NCBI GenBank assembly: GCA_035544635.1
Contig: DATKDQ010000053.1
Coordinates: forward strand, 1-48,402
Direction of reading: 5' to 3'
Length of the DNA stretch: 48,402 nucleotides
Origin: DATAFT01 sp035544635
GTDB taxonomy: Bacteria; Acidobacteriota; Thermoanaerobaculia; Multivoradales; Multivoraceae
A program made the translations under genes and the position numbers. Numbering within the stretch: position 1 is the stretch's first letter; each line of letters begins with the position of its first letter. Under the pieces are notes generated by a model, which was given only the letters and a program-made list of their open reading frames with translations, was not told where the DNA came from and ran no database searches. This document shows positions 10,544-19,401 of this stretch, one piece after another.

Positions 10544-11059
10544 ATGAGCAAGAGCGCAAAGCAGTCCCAGCCCAAAGTCGAGCCGCGGGGGGCGGACCCG
10601 GCGTCGGTGGAGCGCTTCGAGGCGGCGCTCGAGCTGCTGCATCGGGAGCGGTGGGAGGAGGCTGCGAAAGCGTTCTCCCAGGTCGCCGAGGGTGACCCCG
10701 GATCGTCGATCGCCGAGCGCGCCCGGATCTTCCGCGAGGTCTGCCGCAGGAAGCTCGACTCGTCGTCCGTGGTCGACGACGACCTCTATCTCACGGCGGT
10801 GGTGGCGAAGAACTCGGGAGACCTCGAGACCGCGATCGAGAGCTGCAATCGCGGCGGGCTCAAGGGCAAGGACGCGCGCTTCGCCTATCTGGCCGCGGCG
10901 GTCGAGAGCCTGCGCGGCAATCGCGAGGAGTCGGCCAGGCTCCTGCTCAAGGCGATCGAGCTCGATCCCGCCAACCGGGTGCACGCGTTCTGGGATCCCG
11001 ATTTCGCCGACGTGCGCAAGAGCCCCGAGATGGCCTCGCTGTTCACTCCGACACGCTGA
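10544..11059 (+). CDS. TPR-like repeat protein, unknown function
   Basis: A 171-residue soluble protein without signal peptide. Two TPR-like helical pairs are visible: ASVERFEAALELLHRERWEEAAKAF near residue 24 and FAYLAAAVESLRGNREESARLLLKAIELDP near 112. The end HAFWDPDFADVRKSPEMASLF is a common tail of TPR repeat proteins. It lies 54 nt after rpoD on the same strand and may be read through from it. A protein-protein interaction role is the only inference available. Confidence 0.75.
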   Translation: MSKSAKQSQPKVEPRGADPASVERFEAALELLHRERWEEAAKAFSQVAEGDPGSSIAERARIFREVCRRKLDSSSVVDDDLYLTAVVAKNSGDLETAIESCNRGGLKGKDARFAYLAAAVESLRGNREESARLLLKAIELDPANRVHAFWDPDFADVRKSPEMASLFTPTR

Positions 11060-11125
11060 GCTTCGAGTCGCTCGGCCGCCCGGCCGTCAGCGGCGCCGAG
11101 GGTCGGGCCGGACACTCCCTTCGTC

Positions 11126-11869
11126 ATGTCTCTGCCGACCATCGCCGTGGTGCTCGCGGCGGGCAAGGGTACTCGCATGCGCTCACCGTTGCCGAAGGTC
11201 CTTCATCGAGCGGCGGGGCGCAGCTTGCTGGACTGGGTGATCGCCGCTGCGCGCGCCGTTCCGTGCGATCGCATCGTGGTGGTCTACGGGCACGGCGCCT
11301 CCGCGGTGCGACAGTCCTTCGCCGGCGCGCGTGACCTCGAGTGGGCGATCCAGGCCGAGCAACACGGCACCGGGCACGCGCTCGCCCAGGCGGAGAGCGC
11401 GATCCGCGGCGCGGCGCGGCTCCTCGTCCTCTCCGGCGACGTGCCGCTGCTGCGGCCGCCGACGCTGCGCCGCCTGCTCGAAGAGGCGTCGCGAGCCTGG
11501 GGCGCCCTGGCGGTGGCCGAGCTGGCCGATCCCGGCGAGCTGGGTCGTGTGGTGGCGGGAGACGGCGGCGGTCTCGAGCGCATCATCGAGGCCCGCGACG
11601 CCGCTCCCGACCAGCTGCGCCACCGTACCGTGAACGCTGGCCTCTATGCGCTTCCAGCGCCCGCCGTCTTCGGCTATCTTCGACGCGTGCGTCCCGACAA
11701 CACCCAGCACGAGATCTATCTCCCCGATGCGCTGAACCTCGCCGCCGCTGACGGCCTCGACCTCCGCTGCGTGCCGCTCGAAGACCCCAGCGAGGCGTGG
11801 GGAGTCAACACGCCCGAGCACCTCGAGCAGGTGGACGCCGTCCTCCGGGCGCGCGGTCCCGCCGTCTGA
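11126..11869 (+). CDS. GlmU-like sugar nucleotidyltransferase (uridylyltransferase domain only)
   Basis: Nucleotidyltransferase expected to join UTP and N-acetylglucosamine-1-phosphate (or a related sugar phosphate) into UDP-sugar. The signature VVLAAGKGTRMRSPLPKVLH (P-loop region and Lys) is at residues 8-27; QAEQHGTGHALAQAE near 75, LVLSGDVPLL near 101, and EIYLPDALNLA near 200 match the GlmU N-terminal domain. The protein stops at 247 residues, where the normal ~450-residue GlmU continues into a left-handed beta-helix acetyltransferase; the next gene follows after 16 nt and no helix hexapeptides are seen. The acetyltransferase must be encoded elsewhere if this is the pathway enzyme. Confidence 0.88.
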   Translation: MSLPTIAVVLAAGKGTRMRSPLPKVLHRAAGRSLLDWVIAAARAVPCDRIVVVYGHGASAVRQSFAGARDLEWAIQAEQHGTGHALAQAESAIRGAARLLVLSGDVPLLRPPTLRRLLEEASRAWGALAVAELADPGELGRVVAGDGGGLERIIEARDAAPDQLRHRTVNAGLYALPAPAVFGYLRRVRPDNTQHEIYLPDALNLAAADGLDLRCVPLEDPSEAWGVNTPEHLEQVDAVLRARGPAV

Positions 11870-11885
11870 GCCGCTACCAGCCGTC

Positions 11886-14072
11886 GTGGATATAGCTCGC
11901 TCGCTCAACGAGGATCAGATCGCCGCCGTCACCCACGGCGAGGGGCCGCAGCTGGTGTTGGCGGGCGCCGGGTCCGGCAAGACGCGGGTGATCACGTACC
12001 GCATCGGATGGCTGGTCGAGTCGCGCGATGTCGACCCGGCGCGCGTCGTGGCGGTGACGTTCACCAACAAGGCAGCGGCCGAGATGCGGCATCGCGTAGA
12101 GGCGCTCCTCGCGCGGTCGCCGCTCGAGGGGTTCGTCGGGACGTTCCACCGCTTCGGCCTCCTGATGCTGCGCCGGTACGCTGAGCACGCCGGTCTCGAG
12201 CCCGGCTTCATGGTCTTCGACGACGCCGACCAGATCGCCCTGGTGAAGCGCGCGTTGGAAGAGGAAGGAATGGCCGAGGGCGCCTATCCGCCGCGCGCGA
12301 TGCTGGCCCGGATCAGCGACGCCAAGAGCAAGCTGCTCGATCCGGAGTCCTACGCCGCCTCGACCTCGGGATTCTTCGAGGAGCGACTGGCGCGCGTTTA
12401 CCGTCGCTACCAGCATCTGCTCAAGCGCGCGTCGGCGGTGGACTTCGACGACCTGATCGGGCTTCCGGTGCGGCTCCTCTCGGGGGACCACGAAGTCGCC
12501 GCTCGGATCAAGGGACGGATCAGGCACCTTCTGGTGGACGAGTTCCAGGACACCAACCACGCTCAGCTTCGGCTGGTACGCGAGCTGGTCGGGCCCGCCG
12601 GCAACCTCACCGCCGTCGGCGACGAGGACCAGGGGATCTACCGCTGGCGCGGCGCGGACCTCGACAACGTCCTGCACTTCGAGCGCTCGTTCCCCGGCGC
12701 CGTGGTGCGCAAGCTGGAACGCAACTACCGCTCGACGCAGACCATCCTCGACGCCGCCGGCGAGCTGGTGGCGCACAACCGGAAGCGGCGCGGCAAGCGC
12801 CTGTGGACCGATGCCGGCCGCGGCGAACCGATCGAGCTGTATCGCGCGCGCGACGAGATGGACGAGGCGCTCTGGGTGGTGGGGCGGGCGGCCGATCTCG
12901 CCCGGACCGGAACGCCCTGGCGCGAGATCGCGATCCTGGTGCGGACCAACGCCCAGACGCGGGCGCTCGAGGAGGAGCTGCTGCGCACGCGGACGCCGTA
13001 CGTCCTGATCGGAGGCACCCGCTTCTACGAGCGCGCGGAGGTCAAGGATGTGGTCGCCTACCTGCGCGCGATCTGGGACCCCCGCGACGAGCTGTCGATG
13101 GCGCGGATCGTGAACCAGCCCCCGCGCGGGATCGGCAAGGCGACGCAGCGGCTGCTCGAGGAGGAAGCCGAGCGCGCCGGCCTGCCGGTGTGGGACCTGC
13201 TGGCCCTGGATCGGCTCGACAGCCTGCCGGGCAAGAGTGCCCGTGCGCTGCGGTCGTTCCGCGATCTGCTGGTCGAGCTGCACGCCGATCTCGACCGCCT
13301 GCCCGCCTTCGAGCTGCTCGAGAAGCTTCTCGACCGGTCGGGTCTCCTGCTCCTCTACGACCGGCCGGACGCCGAGTCCGAAGCGCGGCGCGAGAATCTA
13401 CAGGAGTTCCTGTCGGCGGCACAGGAGCTGCTGTCGCGCGATCCGGCGCGGCGGGAGCTCCCGGCCCGCGAGACCCTCCCCGACCTGCTCGACCACATCG
13501 CGCTGGTGGCCGATCTCGACGGCTGGAAGGTCGAGCGCGGCCTGGCCGTCCTGACGCTTCACAGCGCCAAGGGGCTCGAGTTCCGCGCCGTGTTCGTCAC
13601 CGGGCTCGAAGGCGGCGTGCTGCCTCACTACAACGCTCAGGATCGGCCGGACGACATCGAAGAGGAGCGCCGGCTGCTCTACGTCGGCATGACCCGCGCG
13701 CGCGAGCGCCTCCACCTGTCGGCGTGCCGGCGCCGCCGCGTCGCCGGGCGCTTCCAGGACCAGGAGCCATCGCCCTTCCTGGATGAGATCCCGGGGCTCC
13801 TGGTCGAGGGGCAGGGCGGTCCGTCGCACCGCTACGACCACGAGCGTACGCGCGGCGTCGCCGCCTTCTTCGGCCGCCGCGAGGACCGCACCTGTTCGCA
13901 GGAGGAGCGGCCGCTGGCCAAGGGCCGACGGGTCCGCCACCCGCAGCTCGGCGAAGGCGTCGTGCTGTCGGTCGAAGGTCAGGGCGAGGCGATGAAGCTC
14001 ACCGTGTTCTTCGAGCGCGACGGGAAGCGGAAGCTGATTGCGAAGTACGCGAATCTCGAGCTGGTGCGGTAG
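11886..14072 (+). CDS. UvrD/PcrA/Rep-type SF1A DNA helicase
   Basis: ATP-dependent 3'-5' DNA helicase of repair and replication restart. All SF1A motifs are present: Q motif LNEDQIAAV, Walker A AGAGSGKT (about residues 28-35), Ia TFTNKAAAEM, II LVDEFQDTN, III VGDEDQGIYRWRGAD, IV LERNYRST, V LTLHSAKGLEF and VI RRLLYVGMTRARERL. The C-terminal ~45 residues (GRRVRHPQLGEGVVLSVEGQ...) resemble the Tudor-like tail of PcrA that contacts RNA polymerase. The GTG start at 11886 lacks an evident RBS but is the only start that keeps the Q motif in place. Length 728 aa is usual for PcrA. Confidence 0.95.
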   Translation: MDIARSLNEDQIAAVTHGEGPQLVLAGAGSGKTRVITYRIGWLVESRDVDPARVVAVTFTNKAAAEMRHRVEALLARSPLEGFVGTFHRFGLLMLRRYAEHAGLEPGFMVFDDADQIALVKRALEEEGMAEGAYPPRAMLARISDAKSKLLDPESYAASTSGFFEERLARVYRRYQHLLKRASAVDFDDLIGLPVRLLSGDHEVAARIKGRIRHLLVDEFQDTNHAQLRLVRELVGPAGNLTAVGDEDQGIYRWRGADLDNVLHFERSFPGAVVRKLERNYRSTQTILDAAGELVAHNRKRRGKRLWTDAGRGEPIELYRARDEMDEALWVVGRAADLARTGTPWREIAILVRTNAQTRALEEELLRTRTPYVLIGGTRFYERAEVKDVVAYLRAIWDPRDELSMARIVNQPPRGIGKATQRLLEEEAERAGLPVWDLLALDRLDSLPGKSARALRSFRDLLVELHADLDRLPAFELLEKLLDRSGLLLLYDRPDAESEARRENLQEFLSAAQELLSRDPARRELPARETLPDLLDHIALVADLDGWKVERGLAVLTLHSAKGLEFRAVFVTGLEGGVLPHYNAQDRPDDIEEERRLLYVGMTRARERLHLSACRRRRVAGRFQDQEPSPFLDEIPGLLVEGQGGPSHRYDHERTRGVAAFFGRREDRTCSQEERPLAKGRRVRHPQLGEGVVLSVEGQGEAMKLTVFFERDGKRKLIAKYANLELVR

Positions 14073-14095
14073 CGTACGGAACGTGCTGAGTAGTT

Positions 14096-14152
14096 CTCCA
14101 TCGGCTGTGGCCGACCACCGGTGGAGGAAAGCCGGACTTTCTCATTAGTTTT
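14096..14152. terminator. possible bidirectional terminator between convergent genes
   Basis: Two adjacent hairpins lie between the helicase and acetyltransferase stops: CTCCATCGG (14096-14104) with CCGGTGGAG (14118-14126), then GAAAG/CTTTC (14127-14141), followed by T-rich TTAGTTTT. A wider inverted pair CGGAACGTGC (14077-14086) / GCACGTTCCG (14160-14169) encloses both. Confidence 0.5.
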
Positions 14153-14172
14153 CCCGCCGGCACGTTCCGCGG

Positions 14173-14715
14173 CTACGCCATATAGTCGTCGCGGAGGAGG
14201 GCGTAGAGATAGTGGTCCACGCGGCGCCCCGCGAGGATGAAGTAGCCGCGCAGCCTTCCTTCGCGCTGGAACCGCGTCTTCTCGAGCACGCGCTGAGACG
14301 CCACGTTCTCGACCGAGCATCGCGCCTCGATGCGGTAGAGCGAGGTGTGGAGGAAGAGCTCGGGGACGAGCTGCGTCAGCGCCTGCGGCATGATCCCTCG
14401 TCCCTGGAACTGCGAGGACAGCGCGAAGCCGAGCTCGCACAACCCGTGCTCCCAGTTCGCGACCACCAGCGTGATCCAGCCGGCCGGCTCGCGGCCCACC
14501 TCGATGACCCACTGGAACCGCTCGCCGCGCGAGCCGTAGAGGTCCTCCATGTTCTGCGCGGCGACGTCGGCGCGGATCTGCGACAGGGCGATGTCGCGCA
14601 GCGGCTGATGGCGGCGCACGCTGGGCTCGGCGCGCCATCCGCGAAACAGCGGAGCGTCCGAGATTCTCGCCGGTCTCAAGCTGACGACGGAGGGGACCGG
14701 TTTCGGCGCGGTCAC
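14173..14715 (-). CDS. GNAT family N-acetyltransferase (RimJ/RimL-like)
   Basis: Acetyl-CoA-dependent acyltransferase, 180 residues. VSLRPARISDAPLFRGWRAEPSV is the usual start of the RimJ/RimL and antibiotic-resistance acetyltransferase group, GFALSSQFQGRGIMPQALTQL carries the acetyl-CoA motif A (Q/RxxGxG/A-like, here QGRGIM) and ENVASQRVLEKTRFQREGRLRGY is motif B with the conserved Asn and Leu-Glu-Lys. GTG start. Substrate unknown. It is 10 nt downstream of the glycosyltransferase gene on the same strand and could be co-transcribed. Confidence 0.88.
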   Translation of the reverse strand: MTAPKPVPSVVSLRPARISDAPLFRGWRAEPSVRRHQPLRDIALSQIRADVAAQNMEDLYGSRGERFQWVIEVGREPAGWITLVVANWEHGLCELGFALSSQFQGRGIMPQALTQLVPELFLHTSLYRIEARCSVENVASQRVLEKTRFQREGRLRGYFILAGRRVDHYLYALLRDDYMA

Positions 14716-14724
14716 GACTGAGAT

Positions 14725-16272
14725 CTAGTCTACCCCTGCGCTCCCGCGGGAGGCGAGGCGCGACCCGGCTCGCGGCGGCGGATCGTCCCTCCCGGCGGCA
14801 CGCCGGAGGGCCGCCGTCGCGGTCCAGGCCCGCCGCTCGCGCCACGACCAGAGGGAGACCCAGGCGTAGCCGTGGAGAAAAAGCGCGAGAAAAGGCACGG
14901 CGAGCCACATGCCCAGGCCCGCGGCCGCGAGTGTCGCGCCGAGGAAGTAGAGCGCGAAGGCGGCCTCGAGGGCGAGGGTCGGGCTCGCCGCCGCGCGGTA
15001 GCGCACCACTCGGCGTCGCGCTGGGCGCTCGGCGTCGCGGTACTTCGGTGTGCGCACGAAGACGCCGCCGCGGGCGAGGAGACCGGACAGCACCGCCCGC
15101 GCATTGTTGAGCGACAGCCCGATGCCGAGGCCGAAGAGCGCCGGCAGGAGCCGGAGCGGCCGGCGCTCCCCGCTCGGCGACAGGCGCTGGCTCGCGAGGT
15201 AGTAGCCGACGATCGAAGCGGTTGCGCCGGCGAAGAGCGGCAGGTCGAAGGCCAGGAGCTTCCACTGCTCGCTGTCGCGGCGCGCGAGCATGGCGGGGAA
15301 GATGAGCACCGCGAGCAGAACCATGAGCAGGTAGCTTCCGTTCGCAGTCAGATGAACGCAGGCCTCGAGCTTGCGCCACCACGGCTCGGCCGATGCGAGC
15401 ACCCGACCGAGCAGCTTGCGGGCGGTCTGGATCGAGCCCATGGCCCATCGATGCTGCTGGGTCTTCCAGGCTTCGACCGAAGCCGGCAGCTCCGAGGGCA
15501 CGGCGAGGTCGGGCAGGTACACGAAGCGCCAGCCACGCAGCTGTGCGCGATAGGACAGGTCGAGGTCCTCGGTCAGCGTGTCATGCTGCCAGCCGCCCGC
15601 GTCGACGATGGTCTCGCGCCGCCAGACGCCCGCCGTCCCGTTGAAGTTCCACAGCCGTCCGCTGGCGTGTCGCGCGGTGTGCTCGATCAGGAAGTGGCCG
15701 TCGAGGAGCATCGCCTGCACGCGCGTCAGGAGCGACTGCCGCCGGTTCAGGTGCTCCCAGCGCGCCTGCACCATCCCGACCTCCGGTTCGCGGAACCACG
15801 GGACCGCCTCGCGGAGAAACCCGGGCGGCGGCACGAAGTCGGCGTCGAAGACCGCGATCAGCTCCCCCGACGCCTGCTCGAGGCCGGCCTGGAGCGCGCC
15901 GGCCTTGTATCCGGAGCGGACGGCGCGAGGCAGGTAGCGCACGTCGGTGCCCCGGGCCCGCTGGCGCCGGCTCGCGCGCTCGAGCACGATCGCGGTTTCG
16001 TCGTCGGAGTCGTCGAGCACCTGGATTTCGAGCAGATCGCGCGGGTACTCGAGCCGGCAGGCGGCCTCGAGCAGGCGGGGAGCGACGTAGAGCTCGTTGT
16101 AGAGTGGGAGCTGCACCGTCACCCGCGGCCAGCGCGCGGGAGCCGGAGGCGGCGCGGGAGCTCGTCGATGTCTCCGGTACAGCGCGAGCAGCAGGGCGCG
16201 ATGCAGGCCGTAGAGCGCGAGCACGCCCAGCGTGACGTAGTAGAGCGGCAGGATCAGATCCTGGATCGACAT
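14725..16272 (-). CDS. membrane glycosyltransferase family 2 (cellulose synthase-like)
   Basis: Processive-type glycosyltransferase at the inner membrane. One N-terminal membrane helix (about residues 5-30), then the GT-A domain: VTVQLPLYNE near 51, VLDDSDDET near 85, the DxD-like FDADFVPP near 140, DTLTEDLDLSYRAQLRGW (TED base motif) and QQHRWAMG (QxxRW motif) near 272. Several C-terminal membrane segments (SYLLMVLLAVLIFPAML, and near the end FALYFLGATLAAAGLGMW) complete the CslA/glucomannan-synthase-like layout. Product and sugar donor cannot be deduced. It is divergently oriented to the GT-C type gene at 16290, 17 nt away, suggesting a shared control region and related job. Confidence 0.9.
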   Translation of the reverse strand: MSIQDLILPLYYVTLGVLALYGLHRALLLALYRRHRRAPAPPPAPARWPRVTVQLPLYNELYVAPRLLEAACRLEYPRDLLEIQVLDDSDDETAIVLERASRRQRARGTDVRYLPRAVRSGYKAGALQAGLEQASGELIAVFDADFVPPPGFLREAVPWFREPEVGMVQARWEHLNRRQSLLTRVQAMLLDGHFLIEHTARHASGRLWNFNGTAGVWRRETIVDAGGWQHDTLTEDLDLSYRAQLRGWRFVYLPDLAVPSELPASVEAWKTQQHRWAMGSIQTARKLLGRVLASAEPWWRKLEACVHLTANGSYLLMVLLAVLIFPAMLARRDSEQWKLLAFDLPLFAGATASIVGYYLASQRLSPSGERRPLRLLPALFGLGIGLSLNNARAVLSGLLARGGVFVRTPKYRDAERPARRRVVRYRAAASPTLALEAAFALYFLGATLAAAGLGMWLAVPFLALFLHGYAWVSLWSWRERRAWTATAALRRAAGRDDPPPRAGSRLASRGSAGVD

Positions 16273-16289
16273 CGCGCTGCTCGTGGCCG

Positions 16290-17696
16290 GTGAGCTGGCG
16301 GCGACACCCCCTCGCGGCGGCGGCGCCCCTGGTGCTGGCGGCGGCGGCCCTGCTCTGGCTCCACGACCTCGAGGCCAGGCCGTGGGCTACCCTTGCCGTC
16401 CTGACCGCCGCCGTGGCGGCGTTCGCGCACGCGATCGTCCGGCTCCGCGGCACCACCCTCGGCGCGCCGCTCTTGGTGCTGGTCGCTCTCGCCCTCCGGC
16501 TCTGTCTGCTGCCCCTCCCTCCCACGCTGTCGGACGACGTCTATCGCTACCTCTGGGATGGCCGGGTCGCCGCGGCGGGACGGAATCCCTACTTCCACTC
16601 ACCCGACGATACGGATCTCGCCCCGCTGCGGGACGTGATGTGGGAGCGGGTCGGGCACCGTGAGGTGGAGACCGTCTACCCGCCCTTTGCGATCGCGGCG
16701 TTCAGTATAGCGGCGCGCTTGCCCCGCCCGCTCCTGGCGTGGAAGGCGATGCTCACCACCGTCGACCTGCTCTCCTGCCTCCTGTTGCTGTGGCTCGCAC
16801 GCGCCCGGGGGGTCCCCACCGGTCGGTGCGTCGCTTATGCCTGGAACCCGCTGGTGGTGCTCGAGGTGGCAGGCATGGCGCACGTCGACGCGCTCGGCGT
16901 CGCGCCGCTCCTCGCCGCCGCGCTCCTCCTCGTCGAGCACCGGGGCGAGACTCCGCCGCTCGCGCGTGAGGAGGCGTCCCGGGCGCCCTTCCCGTATGGA
17001 CCGACCGGGCTCCGGCGAGGTCTCGCCGCCGGCGCCCTACTCGGCCTCGCCATCCTCGCCAAGCTGGTGCCCCTCCTGGTCCTGCCCGCCTGGACTCGGG
17101 CCTCGCTACGCCGGGCGCTGTTCGTGCTCGGCGCCCTGGGGCTGGTGGCGCTCGCCACCGTTCCGTTCGCTCTCGGCGCGCCGGGACCTCCCCCCGGCCT
17201 GGTCACCTACGCGGTGTCCTGGGAGTTCAACGGCCCTCTGTTCGAGCCGCTCTGGCGGGTCCTCGATGCGGCCGGTGCTGCGCCCTGGCTCAAGGCGCGG
17301 ATCGACGGTCTCAAGGAAGCGACGGGGCGCCACGATGCATGGAACCGCGTGTACCCATTCGTCTATCCGCAGCTGCTCGCCAAGGCGCTCCTCGCCCTGG
17401 CGCTCGTTGCCGTGACGGCGGCGTCGCTTCGCCGCGCCGACCCCGTCGAGGCGGCGTTCCTGGTCTTCGCCGGCATGCTGCTCCTCTCGGCCACGGTCTA
17501 TCCCTGGTACGCGTTATGGGTGCTGCCCTGGGCGGCACTCTTGTGGCGGGTGCCGTGGCTGATCCTGTCCTCGAGCCTGTTTCTGGCCTATCTCCCGCGT
17601 CTCCTCGATGTACCCTTGCTGCCGTGGCCCTTCCTGTTGGTGTGGTGTCCATTCCTGATCGGGCTCTGGTGGGCACGGTCGCGAGCTACCGGCTGA
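16290..17696 (+). CDS. polytopic GT-C/GT87-like glycosyltransferase
   Basis: Integral membrane glycosyltransferase likely using a polyprenyl-phosphate sugar donor. The 468-residue protein has about 10-12 hydrophobic segments. The first extracytoplasmic loop contains SDDVYRYLWDGRVAAAGRNPY near residues 80-100, where the Asp residues are in the position of the GT-C catalytic Asp; VYPPFA and YAWNPLVVLEVAGMAHVDA are typical of the GT87/mannosyltransferase-like group. The C-terminal VYPWYALWVLPW segment is also shared. Product unknown; the neighbouring GT2 gene suggests a cell-surface glycan or glycolipid. Its 3' end overlaps truA by 28 nt. Confidence 0.85.
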   Translation: MSWRRHPLAAAAPLVLAAAALLWLHDLEARPWATLAVLTAAVAAFAHAIVRLRGTTLGAPLLVLVALALRLCLLPLPPTLSDDVYRYLWDGRVAAAGRNPYFHSPDDTDLAPLRDVMWERVGHREVETVYPPFAIAAFSIAARLPRPLLAWKAMLTTVDLLSCLLLLWLARARGVPTGRCVAYAWNPLVVLEVAGMAHVDALGVAPLLAAALLLVEHRGETPPLAREEASRAPFPYGPTGLRRGLAAGALLGLAILAKLVPLLVLPAWTRASLRRALFVLGALGLVALATVPFALGAPGPPPGLVTYAVSWEFNGPLFEPLWRVLDAAGAAPWLKARIDGLKEATGRHDAWNRVYPFVYPQLLAKALLALALVAVTAASLRRADPVEAAFLVFAGMLLLSATVYPWYALWVLPWAALLWRVPWLILSSSLFLAYLPRLLDVPLLPWPFLLVWCPFLIGLWWARSRATG

Positions 17697-18430
17697 CGGT
17701 TTCATACCTGGGCGCCGCCTACGGCGGATGGCAGCGCCAGGCCAACACCATCGGCGTTCAGGAGGTGGTGGAGACCGCGCTCGAGCGATTGGTGCGCGAG
17801 CCAGTGCGACTGGTGGCGGCCGGCCGTACCGACGCCGGCGTGCACGCGGCGGCCCAGGAGGCGCACGTCCGGCTGTCGCGCGCCTGGCCGTCGCGCGCCC
17901 TGGTCGAGGGATCGAACCACTACCTGCCGCCCGACGTCCGGCTGCTGCGCGCGATCCCGGTCGCGCCGGATTTCCACGCGCGCGCCTGGGCGGTGGCCAA
18001 GGAGTATCACTACCGCATGAGCCGCGCGCCGGTGCTGTCGCCGTTCGACGCGCCCACTACGGTGCGGATCGAGCCGCGGCTCGACCTCGAGCGGTTGGGG
18101 CACGCGGCGGCCCTGCTCGAAGGGCGGCACGACTTCCGCGCGTTCGCGCGGTCGGGCGGATCGCACCGCCACTCCTTCCGACGCGTGTTCCGAGCCGACG
18201 TGACCGAGTGCGGGCCTGGCGTTACGTTCCGCATCGTCGGCGACGGCTTCCTGCGCGGGATGGTCCGCGCCGTGGTCGGCAGCCTGCTGTGGGTTGCGCG
18301 GGGACGGCTCTCGCTCGAGCGCTGGGCGGCTCTGCTCGAAGGTGCGGAGCGGATCGGGGCGGGCCCGAGCGCGCCCGCGCGCGGCCTGGTCCTGGTGCGC
18401 GTCTTCTACCCGGACGAGCCCTCGTGGTAG
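17669..18430 (+). CDS. truA: tRNA pseudouridine(38-40) synthase TruA
   Basis: Converts uridines 38-40 of the tRNA anticodon stem-loop to pseudouridine. LTVSYLGAAYGGWQRQ near the start, catalytic Asp in AAGRTDAGVHA (about residue 58), AKEYHYRM and the C-terminal FRIVGDGFLRGMVRAVVGSL are the family blocks. The GTG at 17669 gives 253 residues, the usual length; an in-frame GTG at 17645 is an alternative. Either start lies inside the 3' end of the upstream glycosyltransferase gene, so translation is probably coupled. Confidence 0.94.
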   Translation: MGTVASYRLTVSYLGAAYGGWQRQANTIGVQEVVETALERLVREPVRLVAAGRTDAGVHAAAQEAHVRLSRAWPSRALVEGSNHYLPPDVRLLRAIPVAPDFHARAWAVAKEYHYRMSRAPVLSPFDAPTTVRIEPRLDLERLGHAAALLEGRHDFRAFARSGGSHRHSFRRVFRADVTECGPGVTFRIVGDGFLRGMVRAVVGSLLWVARGRLSLERWAALLEGAERIGAGPSAPARGLVLVRVFYPDEPSW

Positions 18431-18479
18431 CCGGAGGAGCGTGACCCCACCACGTTTCCGTAGGCGGCGCGAAGCGCCA

Positions 18480-18496
18480 GCGCCGTCCTCGGCGCC
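18480..18496. repeat. 17-mer intergenic hairpin unit, copy 1
   Basis: GCGCCGTCCTCGGCGCC, a GCGCCG/CGGCGC stem on a TCCT loop. Variants with a TCCG loop occur at 21709, 21775, 27419 and 36267, always outside genes. Confidence 0.7.
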
Positions 18497-18504
18497 AAAG
18501 TCAT

Positions 18505-18544
18505 GATCCGGAGGAGCGTGCTATCCAGCACGCTCCTCCGGATC
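18505..18544. repeat. perfect 18-bp intergenic hairpin between truA and uppS
   Basis: GATCCGGAGGAGCGTGCT pairs fully with AGCACGCTCCTCCGGATC around the loop ATCC. The core GGAGGAGCGTGCTAT-C-AGCACGCTCC recurs in the hairpin at 27445-27489, and CCGGAGGAGCGTG appears once more as a half copy at 18431-18443. No T-run follows, so it is a poor match to a rho-independent terminator, although it could act as one or as an RNA-processing site. Confidence 0.75.
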
Positions 18545-18583
18545 CCCTGTGATAGCTTTCGCCGGGATTCAGCGGATGAGCGG

Positions 18584-19384
18584 ATGATCGACCGGACCGC
18601 CCTGGCCGCGCCGGGAACCCCCGAAGAACAGCAGCTCCGCGAGATCGATCTCGAGCGCCTGCCGCGTCACGTCGCGGTGATCATGGACGGCAACGGGCGC
18701 TGGGCGACTCGCCGCTCGCTGCCGCGAGCCGAGGGGCACCGCGCCGGCGTGACCGCGGTACGCGAGACCGTGGAGACGGCTGCGCGGCTCGAGCTCGAGG
18801 TGCTCACGCTCTACGCCTTCTCGGTCGAGAACTGGCGCCGTCCGCGCTACGAGGTGTGGACGTTGATGAACCTGCTCAAGGAGTATCTGCGCCGCGAGCG
18901 CGAGGAGCTGGCCGAGAACGACATCCGGCTCAGGATCCTCGGCCGCGTGGAGGAGATGGATCCGTCGGTGAGGCGGGAGATCGACCGCGCGCTCGAGGCC
19001 ACGGCGCACTGCCGCGGCATGACGCTGAACGTTGCGCTCAACTACTCGGGACGCTGCGAGATCGTCGACGCCTGCCGGCGCGTGGTCGCCGACTGGGCTC
19101 GCGGCGAGCACGTCGAGATCGACGAGCGCACGCTCGGTCGTTACCTCTACACCTCCGATCAACCGGATCCCGATCTCGTCATCCGTACCTCGGGTGAGAT
19201 GCGGCTGTCGAACTTCCTGCTGTGGCAGATCGCCTACTCCGAGATCTGGGTGACGCCCACCTTGTGGCCGGACTTCCGGCGCCGCGACTTCTTCGACGCC
19301 ATCCTCGCGTACCAGACTCGCGATCGTCGCTACGGCACGATCGAGCGCGGCGAGAGCTCCGCCTCCGTCGGTCTTCTGGGGTAA
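18584..19384 (+). CDS. uppS: isoprenyl transferase (undecaprenyl diphosphate synthase)
   Basis: Cis-prenyltransferase that makes the C55 lipid carrier for peptidoglycan and other glycans. HVAVIMDGNGRWA (catalytic Asp, about residue 38) with the following GHRAGV, LTLYAFSVENWRRP and the C-terminal IRTSGEMRLSNFLLWQIAYSE are diagnostic. The ATG at 18584 gives 266 residues; an upstream ATG at 18503 would translate the 18505-18544 hairpin and is rejected. First of a run uppS-cdsA-rseP. Confidence 0.96.
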   Translation: MIDRTALAAPGTPEEQQLREIDLERLPRHVAVIMDGNGRWATRRSLPRAEGHRAGVTAVRETVETAARLELEVLTLYAFSVENWRRPRYEVWTLMNLLKEYLRREREELAENDIRLRILGRVEEMDPSVRREIDRALEATAHCRGMTLNVALNYSGRCEIVDACRRVVADWARGEHVEIDERTLGRYLYTSDQPDPDLVIRTSGEMRLSNFLLWQIAYSEIWVTPTLWPDFRRRDFFDAILAYQTRDRRYGTIERGESSASVGLLG

Positions 19385-19401
19385 GACGGGGCGCGATCGG
19401 G

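Noticed and set aside
18503..18583. Upstream ATG as the uppS start
   Set aside because: It would translate the 18-bp hairpin; the ATG at 18584 gives the usual length.
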